Source: Marmoricola sp.
Lineage (GTDB): Bacteria; Actinomycetota; Actinomycetes; Propionibacteriales; Nocardioidaceae
Length of the DNA stretch: 5,485 nt
Direction: 5' to 3'
Assembly (NCBI GenBank): GCA_030151765.1
Contig: JASLCW010000365.1
Location: 1 to 5,485 of the forward strand
Part shown: in pieces, positions 1-5,485 of the stretch
Position numbering within the stretch: the first letter of the stretch is position 1
How the letters are laid out: each line of letters begins with the position of its first letter
Made by a program: the position numbers and the translations under genes
Notes under the pieces: generated by a model
Database searches by the model: none
Told to the model about the DNA's origin: nothing
The model's input: the letters and a program-made list of their open reading frames with translations, nothing else

Positions 1-1
1 C

Positions 2-907
2 GGTCTCGGTGTCGCCGGCTATGCCTTCGCGATCTTCCACCTGCTGACGCACGGCTTCTTCAAGGCCAACATGTTCCTCGGCGCCGGTTCGGTCATGCAC
101 GGCACCGACGACGACGTGAACATGCGCCACTACGGCGCTCTGCGTGCCTCGATGCCGGTCACCTTCCTGACCTTCTCGATGGGCTATCTCGCGATCATCG
201 GCTTCCCCGGCTTCTCGGGCTTCTGGTCCAAGGACAAGATCATCGAGACCGCTCTCACCGACAACTGGATCGTCGGCCTGTGCGCCCTCCTGGGTGCGGG
301 GGTCACCGGTTTCTACATGACCCGGCTGATGCTGATGACCTTCTTCGGTGAGAAGCGCTGGCGCGAGGGCGTACACCCGCACGAGTCGCCCAAGGTGATG
401 ACCGTTCCGCTGATCGTCCTGGCCGCCCTGTCGGTCCTCGGCGGTGTCCTGCTGATCGGCGACTGGATCGTCGACTGGCTGGCGCCGGTCGTCGGTACGG
501 CGCACGAGGCGCATCCGCCGATGCCGGCCGTCGTGATCAGCATCCTCGCGGTGCTCGTAGTGGCCTGTGGTGTCGCGATCGCCTGGTTCCTCTACGGCAA
601 CAAGCGCGAGATCCCCGACGAGGCGCCGGCCGATGTCTCCTTCGTGACCCGCGCCGCGCGCGCCGACCTGTACGGCGACGCCGCCAACGAAGAGCTCGTG
701 GTGAAGCCCGGCTATGAGCTGGTCAGAGGGGTGATGGCGGTCGATGCCCATGTCGTCGACGGCGCCGCCGTCGGCAGCGGCACCGGAATCACCTCGCTGT
801 CGGCACAGTTCCGGATGATCCAGAACGGCTTCGTCCGCTCCTATGCACTGAGCCTGCTCCTCGGAGCCGCGCTCGTGCTCCTGGTCCTGATGGTGGTGGC
901 GCACTGA
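2..907 (+). CDS. nuoL: NADH-quinone oxidoreductase subunit L, C-terminal half (5' end outside window)
   Basis: NuoL is the most distal antiporter-like membrane subunit of complex I; it takes part in proton translocation driven by NADH oxidation and quinone reduction. The visible 301 codons begin inside a conserved membrane helix: the frame is open from base 2, and fragment residues H13, H17 and K21 (FHLLTHGFFK) match the His/His/Lys set of E. coli NuoL TM11 (H334, H338, K342). K77 in the FWSKDK motif matches the essential lysine of TM12 (E. coli K399). Further membrane segments lie near fragment residues 89-115, 134-153 and 175-198. A polar stretch at about 215-273 fits the long lateral helix HL, and the last helix (276-300) follows the QNGFVRSYAL motif. 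By alignment about 320 N-terminal residues are missing, for a normal total of about 620. An ATG at 71 is internal and is not the start. The TGA stop shares its A with the nuoM ATG, indicating translational coupling. Identification is secure. Confidence 0.96.
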   Translation, partial: GLGVAGYAFAIFHLLTHGFFKANMFLGAGSVMHGTDDDVNMRHYGALRASMPVTFLTFSMGYLAIIGFPGFSGFWSKDKIIETALTDNWIVGLCALLGAGVTGFYMTRLMLMTFFGEKRWREGVHPHESPKVMTVPLIVLAALSVLGGVLLIGDWIVDWLAPVVGTAHEAHPPMPAVVISILAVLVVACGVAIAWFLYGNKREIPDEAPADVSFVTRAARADLYGDAANEELVVKPGYELVRGVMAVDAHVVDGAAVGSGTGITSLSAQFRMIQNGFVRSYALSLLLGAALVLLVLMVVAH

Positions 908-2466
908 TGAATTCCTTCCCCTGGGTCACCGTGCTGCTGCTGGCGCCGCTCGTCGGCGCGGTGGTGGTCGCCTCCCTGCCTGCCGCGAATCGCGAGCTGG
1001 CCAAGCGCGTCGCCTTCGGCTGGTCGCTGGCCGTGCTCGTCTTCTCGATCGTGCTGGCGCTGCAGTTCGACACCAGTGGCGGTCTCCAGTTCAAGGAGAC
1101 GCACACCTGGATCTCCGCCTTCGGTGCGCACTACGCCGTCGGCATCGACGGCCTCGGCCTCAGCCTGGTGCTGCTGACCACGATCCTGACGCCGGTCGTG
1201 ATCCTGGCTGGCTGGAACGACGGCGACCCGCGTGAGGGTCAGGGCGTCCAGCCGCGCTGGGCGGTCCGCTCCTTCTTCATGTGGACCCTGGCGCTCGAGG
1301 CGCTCGCGATCGGCTGCTTCGTCACCGTCGACGTCTTCATGTTCTACGTGCTCTTCGAGGCCGTGCTGATCCCCGTCTACTTCCTCATCGGCGGGTACGG
1401 CGGCCCCGGCCGCATCAAGGCCACGGTGAAGTTCCTGCAGTACTCGCTGACCGGCGGCCTGATCATGCTCGCAGCGGTCATCGGGGTGTACGTCGAGTCC
1501 GCGAAGCTCGCCGGGCACCCGACGTACCTGCTCTCGGACCTGACCAAGCTCGACTTCGGTACGACGGCCGGCCGCTGGCTCTTCATCGGCTTCTTCATCG
1601 CCTTCGCGATCAAGGCGCCGCTCTTCCCGGTCCACACCTGGCTGGCCGATGCCTGTGAGCAGGCGACCCCGGGCACCAACACCCTGCTGGTCAGCGTGCT
1701 CGACAAGATCGGCAGCTTCGGCATGATCCGCTTCGGCCTCGAGCTCTTCCCCGAGGCCTCGAGGTGGGCGACGCCGGTCGTGGTGACGCTGGCGATCATC
1801 AGCATCATCTACGGCGCGCTGATGGCGATCGGCAGCGACAACATCCCGCGCCTGATCGCCTACACGAGCGTCTCGCACTTCGGCTTCATCGTGCTCGGCA
1901 TCTTCGTGATGAACAGCCAGGGCCTCGTCGGCGCCAACATCTACATGTTCGCCCACGGACTCTCGACGGCCGCGGTCTTCCTGGTCGGCGGCTACCTGAC
2001 GCAGCGGCGCGGCTCGCCGCTGATCAGCGACTTCGGCGGCGTCGAGAAGAAGGCGCCGATCCTGGCGGGCCTCTTCCTCGTCGGATGCCTGTCGTTGCTC
2101 TCGCTGCCGGGTCTGTCGCCCTTCGTGCCCGAGTTCCTGGTGATCGTCGGCGCCTTCGTGCACTCGGCCTGGGCGGCCGCCTTCGCCGTCACCGGCATCG
2201 TGCTGGCCGCGATCTACGCGCTGCTCATGTACCAGCGCACCATGACCGGACCGACCCGCCCCGAGGTCGAGTCGATGAGCGATCTCAATGTCCGCGAGGT
2301 CGCCGCCGTCGTACCGGTGATCGCCCTGCTGGTCATCCTCGGCTTCTTCCCGAAGCCACTGAACGACCTGGTCAGCCCGTCCTCCGACCACACGATGAGT
2401 GAGGTCGGCAAGAAGGATCCCGCGCCGACGGTCACGTCGTACCACGGAGAGGGGAGTGCGCAGTGA
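907..2466 (+). CDS. nuoM: NADH-quinone oxidoreductase subunit M
   Basis: NuoM is the middle antiporter-like subunit of the complex I membrane arm, a 14-helix protein that moves protons. The 519 residues fit the family (E. coli NuoM is 509). Key residues are in place: E151 in FYVLFEAVLIPVYFLIG (E. coli E144), K236 and H243 in FAIKAPLFPVHTWL (K234), K267 in LDKIGSFG (K265) and E409 in SPFVPEF (E407). The first helix covers roughly residues 5-24. The C-terminus after the last helix is a short polar tail (about residues 485-519). The start is ATG at 907, in the sequence TGATG shared with the nuoL stop. Only a weak G-rich stretch (892-899, GGTGGTGG) precedes it, so reinitiation after nuoL is likely. 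The stop overlaps the nuoN GTG start by four bases. Long open frames on the opposite strand across this gene are by-products of its GC-rich codons. Nothing is truncated or unusual. Confidence 0.97.
   Translation: MNSFPWVTVLLLAPLVGAVVVASLPAANRELAKRVAFGWSLAVLVFSIVLALQFDTSGGLQFKETHTWISAFGAHYAVGIDGLGLSLVLLTTILTPVVILAGWNDGDPREGQGVQPRWAVRSFFMWTLALEALAIGCFVTVDVFMFYVLFEAVLIPVYFLIGGYGGPGRIKATVKFLQYSLTGGLIMLAAVIGVYVESAKLAGHPTYLLSDLTKLDFGTTAGRWLFIGFFIAFAIKAPLFPVHTWLADACEQATPGTNTLLVSVLDKIGSFGMIRFGLELFPEASRWATPVVVTLAIISIIYGALMAIGSDNIPRLIAYTSVSHFGFIVLGIFVMNSQGLVGANIYMFAHGLSTAAVFLVGGYLTQRRGSPLISDFGGVEKKAPILAGLFLVGCLSLLSLPGLSPFVPEFLVIVGAFVHSAWAAAFAVTGIVLAAIYALLMYQRTMTGPTRPEVESMSDLNVREVAAVVPVIALLVILGFFPKPLNDLVSPSSDHTMSEVGKKDPAPTVTSYHGEGSAQ
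2446..2456 (+). promoter_or_regulatory. Shine-Dalgarno sequence for nuoN
   Basis: GGAGAGGGGAG lies within the end of nuoM and ends six bases before the GTG at 2463. It is the best purine-rich ribosome binding site in the window and supports the GTG start rather than a later codon. Together with the GTGA stop/start overlap it suggests both coupled and independent initiation on nuoN. Confidence 0.75.
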
Positions 2467-4067
2467 TCACGCTCGTCTCCGACTTCAAGACCCCGCACAT
2501 CGAGTACGGCGATCTCTCGCCGATCCTGATCCTGCTCGGTGTCGCCGTCATCGGTGTCCTGCTCGAGGCCTTCCTGCCGCGGCCGCTGCGCTATCGCGTG
2601 CAGTCCGGTCTCGCCGTCGTCGGTGTGGTCGCGGCCCTGGCGGCCTCGATCGCGGTCTTCACCCAGATCGATCCGGGGGCCGGCTCGCCCAAGCCTGGCT
2701 GGGTCGCGGCTGAGGGGGCCTTCGCGCTCGACGGCCCGACGATGATCGCGTGGGTGCTCATCCTGGTGCTGACCCTGCTCGGCGTACTCCTCTTCGCCGA
2801 ACGGCGCATCGAGGGCGGGGTCACCGCCTTCGCCGGCCAGGCCGCGGCGCTGCCGGGCACCGACGCCGAACGTGAGGCCTCCACACTCGGCCTCGAGCAC
2901 ACCGAGATCTTCCCGCTGCTGCTCTTCGCCGCCTCCGGAATGCTGATGTTCCCGGCGGCGAACGACCTGCTCACCATGTTCGTTGCGCTCGAGGTGCTCT
3001 CGCTGCCGCTGTACCTGCTCTGCGGCCTGGCGCGTCGTCGCCGGCTGCTCAGCCAGGAGGCCGCGCTGAAGTACTTCATGCTCGGTGCCTTCAGCTCCGG
3101 CTTCTTCATCTACGGCATCGCGCTCACCTACGGCTACGCCGGCTCGATGAGCTTCGCCGGTATCGCGGCGGCCGTCGGGGGTCGCTCCGGAAGCAATGCC
3201 CTGCTGCTCGGCGGCATGGGCCTGCTCGCCGTCGGCATGCTCTTCAAGGTCGGCGCGGCGCCCTTCCACGCCTGGGTCCCGGACGTCTACCACGGCGCTC
3301 CCACCGCTCTGACCGCCTTCATGGCGGCCGCCACCAAGGTCGCCGCCTTCGGCGCGCTGCTCCGGCTCTTCTACGTCGCCTTCGGCGGCGCCCGCTGGAC
3401 CTGGACGCCGATGATCTGGGCGGTCGCGATCCTGACGATGGTCGCCGGCGTGGTCCTCGCGGTCACCCAGACCGACCTCAAGCGCCTGCTCGCGTACTCC
3501 GCGATCGCGCACGTCGGCTTCATCATGGTCGGCTTCCTCGGCGTACGCGCGGTGCAGCCGGCGACGGCGAACCAGATCCAGCCGGTGCAGGCGGTGCTCT
3601 TCTACCTGACGACGTACGGCCTGATGACGATGGCGGGCTTCGCGCTGCTGACCTTGGTGCGCAACAGCACCGGCGAGGCCACCTCGCTGGCGAGCTGGAC
3701 CGGACTCTCCAAGGTCTCGCCGGCGGTCGCCGGGTCGATGGCCTTCCTGCTCTTCGGCATGGCCGGCATCCCGCTCACGAGCGGCTTCACCGCCAAGTGG
3801 TCGGTCTTCGCGGCCGCACTCTCGGTCGGTGCCTGGCCCCTGGTCGTGATCGCCGTGCTGTGTTCATCAGTGGCGATCTGGTTCTACCTGCGGGTCGTCG
3901 TACTGATGTTCTTCCACGACCCCGTGGGTGAGCGCCCGACGGTGGCGATCCCGAGTGCACTGACCACGATCGTGATCGTCGTCGGGGTGGCCGCGACCCT
4001 GATCCTCGGTCTGGTGCCGGGTCCCCTTCTCGATCTGTTCGGTCGGGTGGGAGTATTCATCAGGTGA
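2463..4067 (+). CDS. nuoN: NADH-quinone oxidoreductase subunit N
   Basis: NuoN is the antiporter-like subunit nearest the quinone-binding part of complex I. The 534-residue product is longer than E. coli NuoN (485). Much of the difference lies in a longer N-terminus and a polar loop at about residues 113-147 between the third and fourth helices, which is usual in actinobacterial NuoN. Conserved residues are E177 in FVALEVLSLPLYLL (E. coli E133), K262 and H269 in MLFKVGAAPFHAWVPDVY (K217), K292 in ATKVAAFG (K247) and K445 in GFTAKWSVF (K395). Several Arg residues (RRRR at 191-194) follow the conserved LCGLA segment, as expected for a cytoplasmic loop. The start is GTG at 2463, six bases after a strong Shine-Dalgarno, overlapping the nuoM stop by GTGA. 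The stop overlaps the next gene in the same way. It is the last nuo gene, as is usual for the nuoA-N order. Confidence 0.96.
   Translation: MITLVSDFKTPHIEYGDLSPILILLGVAVIGVLLEAFLPRPLRYRVQSGLAVVGVVAALAASIAVFTQIDPGAGSPKPGWVAAEGAFALDGPTMIAWVLILVLTLLGVLLFAERRIEGGVTAFAGQAAALPGTDAEREASTLGLEHTEIFPLLLFAASGMLMFPAANDLLTMFVALEVLSLPLYLLCGLARRRRLLSQEAALKYFMLGAFSSGFFIYGIALTYGYAGSMSFAGIAAAVGGRSGSNALLLGGMGLLAVGMLFKVGAAPFHAWVPDVYHGAPTALTAFMAAATKVAAFGALLRLFYVAFGGARWTWTPMIWAVAILTMVAGVVLAVTQTDLKRLLAYSAIAHVGFIMVGFLGVRAVQPATANQIQPVQAVLFYLTTYGLMTMAGFALLTLVRNSTGEATSLASWTGLSKVSPAVAGSMAFLLFGMAGIPLTSGFTAKWSVFAAALSVGAWPLVVIAVLCSSVAIWFYLRVVVLMFFHDPVGERPTVAIPSALTTIVIVVGVAATLILGLVPGPLLDLFGRVGVFIR
4045..4053 (+). promoter_or_regulatory. 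Probable ribosome binding site for the polyprenyl synthase gene
   Basis: GGGTGGGAG inside the end of nuoN ends ten bases before the GTG at 4064. It is a moderate Shine-Dalgarno match at slightly long spacing. The GTGA overlap with the nuoN stop suggests that translational coupling also contributes. Confidence 0.5.
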
Positions 4068-5056
4068 GTTCCCTTGCCCTGCCTGTCCTCGACGCCTCCC
4101 TGGAGGCGCGGTTGGTGAACCGCCTCGCCGAGGTCGAGGAGGCGCTGCTCGGTCATGTGCAGAGCGAGGCCCCCTTCGTCACCGAGGCGGCACGCCATCT
4201 TCTCGAGGCCGGCGGCAAGCGCTTCCGCCCGCTGCTGGTGCTGCTGGCCGCCGAGTGCGGACCCGATCCGGCCGCCGCCGGCGTGGTCACCTCGGCCTGC
4301 GTGGTCGAGCTGACCCACCTCGCCTCGCTCTATCACGACGACGTGATGGACGAGGCCGACCTGCGCCGCGGCTCCGAGTCGGCCAATGCCCGCTGGGACA
4401 ACCTGGTCGCGATCCTCACCGGTGACTTCCTCTTCTCGAAGTCCTCCGAACTGACCGCCGATCTCGGCGCGGACGCCGTACGCATCCAGGCGCAGACTTT
4501 CACCCGCCTCGTCGAGGGTCAGATCCTCGAGACGCTCGGACCATCGGCCGGGGACGACCCGTTGGAGCACTACCTGCGCGTGGTCGCCGGTAAGACCGGC
4601 TCGCTGATCGCCACCTCCGCCCGGTACGGCGCCCGTTTCGGCGGCGCCCCGCTGGAGGTCGAGGAGGCGCTCACCGAGTACGCCGAGAAGGTCGGCGTCG
4701 CCTTCCAGCTCGCCGACGACATCCTCGACATCGCCTCGGAGACCGAGGAGTCTGGCAAGACCCCCGGCACCGATCTGCGCGAGGGCGTCCCGACGCTCCC
4801 GGTCCTGATCGCGCAGCGGTCGACCGATCCCACTGATGCCCGCCTCCTGGAATTGCTCGGTGGCTCGTTGGCGGATGATTCCCTCCACGCCGAGGCGCTG
4901 ACGCTGTTGCGGGCGCATCCGGCGATGGGTGAGGCGCGGGCGTATGTGGTCGACCTTGCCAATGAGGCGAAGCGGCTGCTGAAGACGGTTCCGGAGGGTG
5001 CGGTCCGGACGGCGCTGGAGGCCTTCGCGGATCTCGTGGCGACCCGGACGGCCTGA
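4064..5056 (+). CDS. Long-chain polyprenyl diphosphate synthase (trans-isoprenyl synthase family), probably for the menaquinone side chain
   Basis: This soluble, all-helical enzyme elongates an allylic diphosphate with isopentenyl diphosphate units. Its 330 residues match the family. Motifs in order are GGKRFRP (50-56, IPP binding), the first aspartate-rich motif DDVMD (92-96) followed by RRG (101-103), KT at 177-178, FQ at 214-215, the second aspartate-rich motif DDILD (218-222), and GKTPGTDLREG (231-241) followed by TLP. The catalytic set is complete. The residue five before the first motif is Ala87, a small side chain; in this family an aromatic residue there limits chain length, so a long product (C30 or more) is likely, though exact length cannot be read. 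The GTG start overlaps the nuoN stop (GTGA), putting the gene in the nuo transcript. A polyprenyl synthase after nuoN is known from other actinobacteria such as Streptomyces, and its product probably becomes the tail of menaquinone, the electron acceptor of complex I. Codon choice changes in the last ~50 codons (Arg codons become CGG, Ala mostly GCG). Family is certain; product and role are inferred. Confidence 0.93.
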   Translation: MSSLALPVLDASLEARLVNRLAEVEEALLGHVQSEAPFVTEAARHLLEAGGKRFRPLLVLLAAECGPDPAAAGVVTSACVVELTHLASLYHDDVMDEADLRRGSESANARWDNLVAILTGDFLFSKSSELTADLGADAVRIQAQTFTRLVEGQILETLGPSAGDDPLEHYLRVVAGKTGSLIATSARYGARFGGAPLEVEEALTEYAEKVGVAFQLADDILDIASETEESGKTPGTDLREGVPTLPVLIAQRSTDPTDARLLELLGGSLADDSLHAEALTLLRAHPAMGEARAYVVDLANEAKRLLKTVPEGAVRTALEAFADLVATRTA

Positions 5057-5106
5057 GCTTTCGTTCTCGCCTTCTTTCTGCGTCGGCTTCCGCCGCACAG
5101 GGTCTG

Positions 5107-5123
5107 GTGGGTTCCCCTCCCAC
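5107..5123. other. Small hairpin 51 bases after the synthase stop
   Basis: GTGGG (5107-5111) and CCCAC (5119-5123) form a perfect five-base-pair stem with a seven-base loop. GGGT (5100-5103) and ACCC (5135-5138) could pair outside it with unpaired bases between. The T-rich stretch TGTTTTCTT (5145-5153) starts about 20 bases further on, too far for a typical intrinsic terminator. It could be an RNA 3'-end structure or chance. Confidence 0.25.
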
Positions 5124-5150
5124 GCTGGCGTCTCACCCTTGTCCTGTTTT

Positions 5151-5247
5151 CTTGGATATTTCGGTTACGGCCGCCTGTGGTCGTCGTGGGTAGGCGCCGT
5201 CGCCTGTCGGCTCACTGTCGCCTTGGGTTGCGCCTTCGGGTTACGGC
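5151..5247 (+). repeat. Diverged direct repeat pair (CTTGGRT ... TTCGG-TTACGGC)
   Basis: Copy 1 occupies 5151-5171 and copy 2 occupies 5222-5247. Both begin CTTGG(A/G)T and end TTCGG(G)TTACGGC; copy 2 has about five extra bases in the middle. The core GGTTACGG lies at 5163-5170 and 5239-5246, and a shorter GGTTACG recurs at 5379-5385 just before the next gene. CCTTGGATT recurs at 5279-5287. Copies are short and imperfect, so chance in a compositionally biased stretch is possible. Confidence 0.35.
5189..5208. other. Small hairpin within the intergenic region
   Basis: AGGCG (5192-5196) and CGCCT (5201-5205) pair around a four-base loop. In RNA the stem can extend by two G-U pairs and one G-C pair to 5189 and 5208. 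A second CGCCT at 5172-5176 could compete for the same AGGCG. No T-run follows, so this is not a standard terminator. Function unknown. Confidence 0.25.
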
Positions 5248-5338
5248 AGCTTCGACCCCTCCGTCTTGCATTGCCCACCCTTGGATTCACGTCTTCGAAA
5301 TGTCCCTCATCCGTCCGCAACCCGTCTCGCTTTTGCCC

Positions 5339-5347
5339 TTATCCACA
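5339..5347 (+). promoter_or_regulatory. Perfect DnaA-box sequence (TTATCCACA)
   Basis: TTATCCACA matches the strong E. coli DnaA box consensus TTATNCACA exactly; the usual actinobacterial form TTGTCCACA differs at one base. It ends 53 bases before the ATG at 5401 and upstream of the candidate -35. I found no second good box nearby, so it is not an origin. It might be a DnaA-controlled promoter site, a titration site, or chance. The sequence match is certain; function is not shown. Confidence 0.4.
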
Positions 5348-5364
5348 AGGCGAAACTCGTCTGA

Positions 5365-5393
5365 TCGAGACTGTCCCCGGTTACGTCTAGTGT
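5365..5393 (+). promoter_or_regulatory. Candidate promoter for a leaderless transcript of the gene at 5401
   Basis: TCGAGA (5365-5370, four of six matches to TTGACA) and TAGTGT (5388-5393, fitting the actinobacterial TANNNT -10) are separated by 17 bases. The -10 ends seven bases before the A of the ATG at 5401, so transcription would begin at or next to the start codon. The intervening CTTCTCT contains no Shine-Dalgarno. Leaderless mRNAs with this spacing are common in actinobacteria. A short inverted repeat GTCT(5 bases)AGAC at 5359-5371 overlaps the -35 and could be an operator. Confidence 0.45.
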
Positions 5394-5400
5394 CTTCTCT

Positions 5401-5485
5401 ATGACCACCACACCCGTACAGCGTGAGGCGCGCGACACCTCTGTCGCCGGTGCGGTGTTGGAGCGGGCGCGTGGTCACCGTCGTG
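5401..5485 (+). CDS. Start of a protein gene, possibly a DUF222/13E12-type HNH endonuclease (3' end outside window)
   Basis: The frame opens with ATG at 5401 and runs to the window end for 28 complete codons, beginning MTTTPVQREARDTSVAGAVL and continuing ERARGHRR. The unstructured Thr/Pro start followed by a helix of the type AxAVLERARxHRR resembles the N-terminus of the DUF222 (13E12 repeat) proteins, which usually carry a C-terminal HNH nuclease domain and occur in many copies in Nocardioides and related actinobacteria. The resemblance rests on a few residues from memory of the family, and neither the DUF222 core nor the HNH motif is visible. Support for it being a gene comes from the candidate -10 exactly seven bases upstream and the drop of the A-poor composition near the start. 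It has no Shine-Dalgarno and is separated by 344 bases from the nuo operon, so it is probably transcribed on its own. A different product is quite possible. Confidence 0.5.
   Translation, partial: MTTTPVQREARDTSVAGAVLERARGHRR

Larger units (their letters stand above)
5057..5400. other. Non-coding, A-poor intergenic region
   Basis: No convincing gene lies in these 344 bases. Hand counting gives about 59 % GC for 5101-5400, below the flanking genes, and a strong strand bias: 14 A against 68 T in 5057-5280. A frame stays open through this part of the plus strand, but that follows from the lack of A, since every stop codon needs one; it begins inside the synthase gene, has no ribosome binding site and resembles no protein I know. 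No hairpin is directly followed by a T-run, so I cannot place an intrinsic terminator for the nuo transcript. The region contains a diverged direct repeat (5151-5247), two small hairpins, a DnaA-box sequence (5339-5347) and a candidate promoter for the next gene (5365-5393). Confidence 0.7.

Noticed and set aside
71..73. ATG as the nuoL start
   Set aside because: The frame is open upstream to base 2 and encodes conserved TM11 residues, so this ATG is internal.
841..2445. 534-codon open frame on the minus strand across nuoM
   Set aside because: It is exactly antisense to a well-conserved nuoM; its product is Arg/Asp/Glu/Gly/His-rich with no domain, as expected from the opposite strand of GC-rich codons.
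2214..3512. 432-codon minus-strand open frame over nuoM/nuoN
   Set aside because: Same low-complexity charged composition; the plus-strand genes are secure.
5084..5095. CGGC-TTCC-GCCG hairpin as a terminator
   Set aside because: A four-base-pair stem without a following T-run is too weak to call.
3884..5098. 404-codon minus-strand open frame over nuoN and the synthase gene
   Set aside because: It opposes a synthase with all catalytic motifs intact; the product is low-complexity and has no recognisable domain.
5294..5303. TTCGAA-type sequence as a possible LexA (SOS) box before the last gene
   Set aside because: The mycobacterial SOS consensus needs TCGAAC, four bases, then GTTCGA; here TCGAA is followed by ATGTCCC and the second half is missing.
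4998..5390. 130-codon plus-strand open frame spanning the synthase end and the intergenic region
   Set aside because: It begins inside the synthase gene in another frame, lacks a ribosome binding site, and stays open because A is scarce and all stop codons contain A.
5287..5478. 63-codon minus-strand open frame overlapping the start of the last gene
   Set aside because: No ribosome binding site or recognisable motif seen, and it opposes a better supported start at 5401 with a promoter at the right spacing.

Overview
The window is 5485 bases of high-GC DNA. It carries the 3' end of a NADH:quinone oxidoreductase (complex I, nuo) operon, followed by a non-coding stretch and the first codons of another gene. 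Several traits point to an actinobacterium, probably of the Nocardioidaceae type: codons ending mostly in C or G, frequent GTG starts, genes overlapping by one or four bases, an actinobacterial-style NuoN with a long loop after its third membrane segment, and a polyprenyl diphosphate synthase directly after nuoN. The family-level placement is inference; no rRNA or other marker gene is present.

Layout: positions 2-907 hold the C-terminal half of nuoL. nuoM follows at 907-2466 (start and stop share one base), then nuoN at 2463-4067 (GTGA overlap), then a long-chain polyprenyl diphosphate synthase at 4064-5056 (again a GTGA overlap). All are on the plus strand with no room for internal promoters, so they are most simply read as one translationally coupled transcript. 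NuoL, NuoM and NuoN are the three antiporter-like, proton-pumping membrane subunits of complex I, and each keeps its key glutamate and/or lysine residues. The synthase probably makes the isoprenoid tail of menaquinone, the lipid electron acceptor of this complex, so the last gene may supply the substrate of the enzyme encoded before it.

Positions 5057-5400 are non-coding and compositionally odd. GC is lower (about 59 % by hand count of 5101-5400), and the plus strand is very poor in A: 14 A against 68 T in 5057-5280. The region holds a diverged direct repeat, two small hairpins, a perfect DnaA-box 9-mer and a candidate promoter whose -10 sits 7 bases before the ATG at 5401. That spacing, with no Shine-Dalgarno, fits a leaderless mRNA. 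The gene starting at 5401 is cut by the window end after 28 codons. Its start resembles DUF222/13E12-type HNH endonuclease proteins, but that is only a tentative call.

The nuo part is ordinary and well conserved. The parts worth a second look are the intergenic region, the start of the last gene, and a sharp codon-usage change in the last ~50 codons of the synthase gene. I see no clear evidence of a wholly new system in this window.
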